From Gammaproteobacteria bacterium (GTDB lineage Bacteria; Pseudomonadota; Gammaproteobacteria; Porifericomitales; Porifericomitaceae), in the NCBI GenBank assembly GCA_028817255.1, contig JAPPQA010000016.1, forward strand, positions 1-9,827: 9,827 nucleotides of DNA, written 5' to 3'. Below the pieces are notes generated by a model that searched no databases, was not told where the DNA came from, and worked only from the letters and a program-made list of their open reading frames with translations. Shown here piece after piece: positions 6,960-9,827 of this stretch. The position numbers and the translations under genes were made by a program. How positions within the stretch are numbered: the first letter of the stretch is position 1; the number at the start of each line of letters is the position of its first letter.

Positions 6960-6962
6960 AAT

Positions 6963-9674
6963 ATGCGCGATCCCGAGCCCCTCGTCCTGGTGGACGGTTC
7001 TTCGTATCTGTACCGGGCCTTTCATGCCATGCCCGGTCTCACCACCTCGGCGGGCGCGCCCACCGGCGCCGTGTACGGCATTATCCTCATGTTGCGGCGC
7101 CTGCTGGCCGAGCGTAAGCCGCGCCGCATGGCGGTAGTGTTCGACGCGCCGGGCGGCACCTTCCGCGACCGCTTGTACCCCGGCTACAAGGCCAACCGCC
7201 CGCCCATGCCGCCGCAGTTGCGTACCCAGCTGGAGGCGGTGTCCGAGGCAGTGACGGCCATGGGGCTGAAGCGGCTGTGCGTCCCCGGGGTCGAAGCGGA
7301 CGACGTGATCGGCACCCTGGCGACAGCCGCCGCCGGGGCCGGGGACACGGTGCTGATCTCCAGCGGCGACAAAGATCTGGCGCAGCTGGTGGGCAGCCAA
7401 GTGCGGATGGTGGACGGTATGCGGCGGGCGGTGTACGACCGCGACGGGGTCATCGCCAAGTTCGGCGTCCCGCCGGAGCGGATCGTGGACTACCTGGCCC
7501 TGGTGGGCGACGCCAGCGACAACGTGCCCGGCGTCCCCGGGGTGGGCCCCAAAACCGCGGCGAAGTGGCTGGGCGAACATGGCTCGTTGGACGGGGTGAT
7601 CGCTCACGCCGGCGACATCGCGGGCAAGGCGGGGCAGAGCCTGCGCGCCTGCCTGGAGTTCCTGCCTCTGGCGCGCCGGCTGCTCACCGTCAGGACCGAT
7701 CTGGAGCTGGCCGAGGGGCCGGCGGACCTGGCCGTGGCCGCGCCGGACTCGGAGGCCCTGCGCGCCCTGTATGCCCGGCTCGAGTTCAAGACCTGGCTGG
7801 GAGAATTGGAGGCTGCGCCGCGCCGGGACGCCGCCGGGCGCCCCCCCGAGTACCGGGCCATCGGTACCGCGGAAGAATTGCAACGCTGGCTCGCGCGCTT
7901 GGCCGGGGCGCCGCTCGTCGCCCTGGACGTGCGCGCCGAGGCGCCGGACCCGCACCAGGCCGAATTGCGGGGCATCGCCTTCAGCGACCGGGAGGGCCGC
8001 GGCGCCTACCTGCCCCTGGACGGCGCCGCCCGGGGCGCGGCGCGCCCGCTGGCGCGCGCAGACGCGCTCGCCGCGCTCAGGCCATTGCTGGAAGACCCCG
8101 GCAAACCCAAGGTCGGGCACGACCTCAAGCGCGCCGTCCTGCTCCTGGCCCGCCACGGCATCGTTCTGGGCAACGCGCGCTTCGACGTGATGCTGGAGTC
8201 CTACGTGCTGGACAGCACCGGCTCGCGCCACGACCGCGATGGCCTGGCGCTGAAATACCTGGGACACAAGGCCGCCGCCGAAGACGCCGAAGCCGCGGCG
8301 GACGCCGGCGAGGAGCAGCTGTCGCTGCAGCGCCCGCCGCCGGAGCGCCCACTGGATCGCTTCGCGGCCTGCGCTGCCGAGCGCGCCGAGCTCGGCCTGC
8401 GCCTGCACGGGACGCTGTGGCCCAGGCTGCGCGCCGCCGGCGCCCGCCGGCGGGTATTCGAGGAGATCGAAATGCCGCTGGTGCCGGTGCTGGCGCGGAT
8501 GGAGGCGAACGGCGTCGGCATAGCCCCGGACATGCTGCGCCGGCAGAGCGCCGACCTCGGCGCGCTGATCGCAAGGTTGGAAGGCGAGGCCCATGCCGCC
8601 GCCGGCGCGCCGTTCAACGTCTCCTCGCCGAAGCAGCTTCAGGAAGTGCTCTACGGCAAGTTGCAGTTGCCGGTGCTGCGCAAGACCCCCGGGGGGCAGC
8701 CCTCCACCGCCGAGGGCGTGCTGCGCGAACTGGCGGCAAGCGGCTACGAACTGCCGCGCCTGGTCCTGGAGCACCGCGAGTACAGCAAACTCAAGTCCAC
8801 CTACACCGACAAGCTGCCGCAACTGGTCCATCCCGGCAGCGGGCGCATCCACACCACCTACCACCAGGCGGTGGCGGCGACCGGCCGCCTGTCCTCGTCC
8901 GACCCCAACCTGCAAAACATTCCGGTGCGCACCGCCGAAGGGCGCCGCATCCGCGCCGCTTTTGTCCCCCGGCCGGGCAACCTGCTGTTGTCGGCGGATT
9001 ACTCGCAGATCGAATTGCGTATTGCGGCCCATCTTTCCGGCGACGCCGGGCTGCTGGCGGCATTCCGCCGCGGCGCGGACATTCACCGCGCCACCGCCGC
9101 CGAGGTGTTTGGCGTTCCCCCGGAGCGAGTCGCCGCCGACCAGCGCCGCCACGCCAAGGCCATCAACTTCGGCTTGATCTACGGCATGTCCGCCTTTGGC
9201 CTCGCCCGTCAGTTGGGCATAGAACAGGGCCTCGCCCGCCGCTACATGGAACTGTATTTCTCCCGCTATCCGGGGGTAAAGGCATTCATGGACGCCACCC
9301 GCGCCGCCGCCCGCGACCAAGGTTACGTGGAGACCGTTTTCGGGCGGCGGCTGCATCTGCCGGAGATCGGCGCCTCCAACCGCGCCCGCCGGCAATACGC
9401 CGAACGCACCGCGATCAACGCGCCCATGCAGGGCACCGCCGCCGACATTATCAAGAAGGCCATGCTGGCCGTGGCCGCATGGATTGACAAGGACGGCGCG
9501 CCGGTCTCCATGATCATGCAAGTGCATGACGAACTGGTGTTCGAGGTCGCCGAGGACGCCGCCGAAGACGCCGGCCGGATCGTCGCCGGCCTCATGAGCG
9601 GGGTGGCGGAACTGGCCGTGCCGCTGGAGGTGGAGATCGGCATGGGCGCCGACTGGGCCTCGTCTCACCCCTGA
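6963..9674 (+). CDS. polA: DNA polymerase I with inactive-looking proofreading domain
   Basis: Pol I removes RNA primers and fills gaps in lagging-strand synthesis and excision repair. The 903 residues (E. coli 928) hold a 5' nuclease (about 1-290) with LVDGSSYLYRAFHAMPGL, VEADDVIG, SSGDKDL and the helix-hairpin-helix region GDASDNVPGVPGVGPKTAAK, all acidic ligands apparently kept. The polymerase (about 490-903) has motif A DYSQIELR (Asp679), motif B KAINFGLIYGMSAFG, and motif C QVHDELVFE (Asp856, Glu857), all intact. The 3'-5' exonuclease domain between them (about 300-490) is degenerate. Exo I reads LDVRAE, keeping Asp322 but with Arg324 for Glu357 of E. coli; Exo II reads GHDLKRA, with Ala391 for Asp424; Exo III reads CAAER, with Cys470 for Tyr497 and Arg474 for Asp501. 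Proofreading is therefore very probably absent. The ATG at 6963 gives the family-typical N-terminus. The TGA stop lies in the first unit of a downstream repeat. Confidence 0.97.
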   Translation: MRDPEPLVLVDGSSYLYRAFHAMPGLTTSAGAPTGAVYGIILMLRRLLAERKPRRMAVVFDAPGGTFRDRLYPGYKANRPPMPPQLRTQLEAVSEAVTAMGLKRLCVPGVEADDVIGTLATAAAGAGDTVLISSGDKDLAQLVGSQVRMVDGMRRAVYDRDGVIAKFGVPPERIVDYLALVGDASDNVPGVPGVGPKTAAKWLGEHGSLDGVIAHAGDIAGKAGQSLRACLEFLPLARRLLTVRTDLELAEGPADLAVAAPDSEALRALYARLEFKTWLGELEAAPRRDAAGRPPEYRAIGTAEELQRWLARLAGAPLVALDVRAEAPDPHQAELRGIAFSDREGRGAYLPLDGAARGAARPLARADALAALRPLLEDPGKPKVGHDLKRAVLLLARHGIVLGNARFDVMLESYVLDSTGSRHDRDGLALKYLGHKAAAEDAEAAADAGEEQLSLQRPPPERPLDRFAACAAERAELGLRLHGTLWPRLRAAGARRRVFEEIEMPLVPVLARMEANGVGIAPDMLRRQSADLGALIARLEGEAHAAAGAPFNVSSPKQLQEVLYGKLQLPVLRKTPGGQPSTAEGVLRELAASGYELPRLVLEHREYSKLKSTYTDKLPQLVHPGSGRIHTTYHQAVAATGRLSSSDPNLQNIPVRTAEGRRIRAAFVPRPGNLLLSADYSQIELRIAAHLSGDAGLLAAFRRGADIHRATAAEVFGVPPERVAADQRRHAKAINFGLIYGMSAFGLARQLGIEQGLARRYMELYFSRYPGVKAFMDATRAAARDQGYVETVFGRRLHLPEIGASNRARRQYAERTAINAPMQGTAADIIKKAMLAVAAWIDKDGAPVSMIMQVHDELVFEVAEDAAEDAGRIVAGLMSGVAELAVPLEVEIGMGADWASSHP

Positions 9675-9745
9675 GCCCCCCTGAGCCCCCCCTGAGCCCC
9701 CTTGAGAACTCCCTGAGTTCCCCCTTGAGCCCCCCTGAGCCCCCG
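9672..9745 (+). repeat. Phased TGAG-CCCCC degenerate tandem run after polA
   Basis: TGAG occurs at 9672, 9682, 9693, 9703, 9714, 9726 and 9736, spaced 10, 11, 10, 11, 12 and 10, mostly followed by five or six C. The first TGA is the polA stop codon. Within it GAACTC-CCT-GAGTTC (9706-9720) is a 6-bp-arm palindrome. No T-run indicates an intrinsic terminator. Confidence 0.8.
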
Positions 9746-9757
9746 GGGCAAATCCGC

Positions 9758-9824
9758 ATCACTCCCCCCTTGAGGGGGAGTCGGCAAGACGAGGGCGCAG
9801 CCCGAAGTCGCGCCGGTGGGGGGC
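9758..9824 (+). repeat. REP-like element, copy 3
   Basis: ATCACTCCCCCCTTGAGGGG begins a third copy, nearly identical to the reverse complement of copy 2 across about 67 bases. Relative to copy 2 it has one lost base and one substitution in the centre, plus one substitution near the left edge. Its central part folds as CGGC/GCCG (9782-9785 with 9812-9815), GAC/GTC (9788-9790 with 9807-9809) and GGGC/GCCC (9793-9796 with 9800-9803). The window ends 3 bases later, so any inverted partner would lie outside. Confidence 0.8.
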
Positions 9825-9827
9825 ATA

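Overview
This is a high-GC proteobacterial chromosome segment, most likely from a gammaproteobacterium. The divergent rsmI <- -> lpoA-yraN block is a gammaproteobacterial signature (LpoA is largely confined to that class), and polA aligns closely with the E. coli enzyme through its polymerase domain. I see no rRNA, tRNA, CRISPR array or transposase. I cannot name the species.

Layout: (1) 12-2659, minus strand: rsmI (16S rRNA C1402 2'-O-methyltransferase), then an LplT-like MFS lipid transporter fused to a degenerate PlsC-type acyltransferase domain. (2) 2608-4922, plus strand: lpoA (outer-membrane lipoprotein activator of penicillin-binding protein 1A) and yraN (UPF0102, nuclease-like fold), overlapping by 16 nt. 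The first codons of rsmI and lpoA overlap head to head. (3) 4923-5566: about 640 bp without a credible gene, packed with repeats: a tandem 40-bp array, two inverted REP-like elements and a 15-bp triplet repeat. (4) 5567-6250: a lower-GC gene for a tail-anchored protein of the dCTP deaminase/dUTPase fold that lacks the deaminase catalytic glutamate. (5) 6403-6900: a macrodomain protein of the YmdB/ADP-ribose hydrolase type. (6) 6963-9674: polA. Its 5' nuclease and polymerase domains look intact, but its 3'-5' exonuclease domain has lost nearly all catalytic residues. (7) 9672-9827: a phased TGAGCCCCC run and a third copy of the REP-like element.

The housekeeping genes serve the ribosome, cell envelope and DNA replication/repair. 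The parts most worth a second look are the membrane-anchored DCD-like gene next to a macrodomain gene, the proofreading-dead Pol I, the transporter with a dead acyltransferase tail, and a modular repeat family. In that family a central hairpin is exchanged between copies while its flanks stay constant, and the differences between the two closest copies fall only in unpaired positions.
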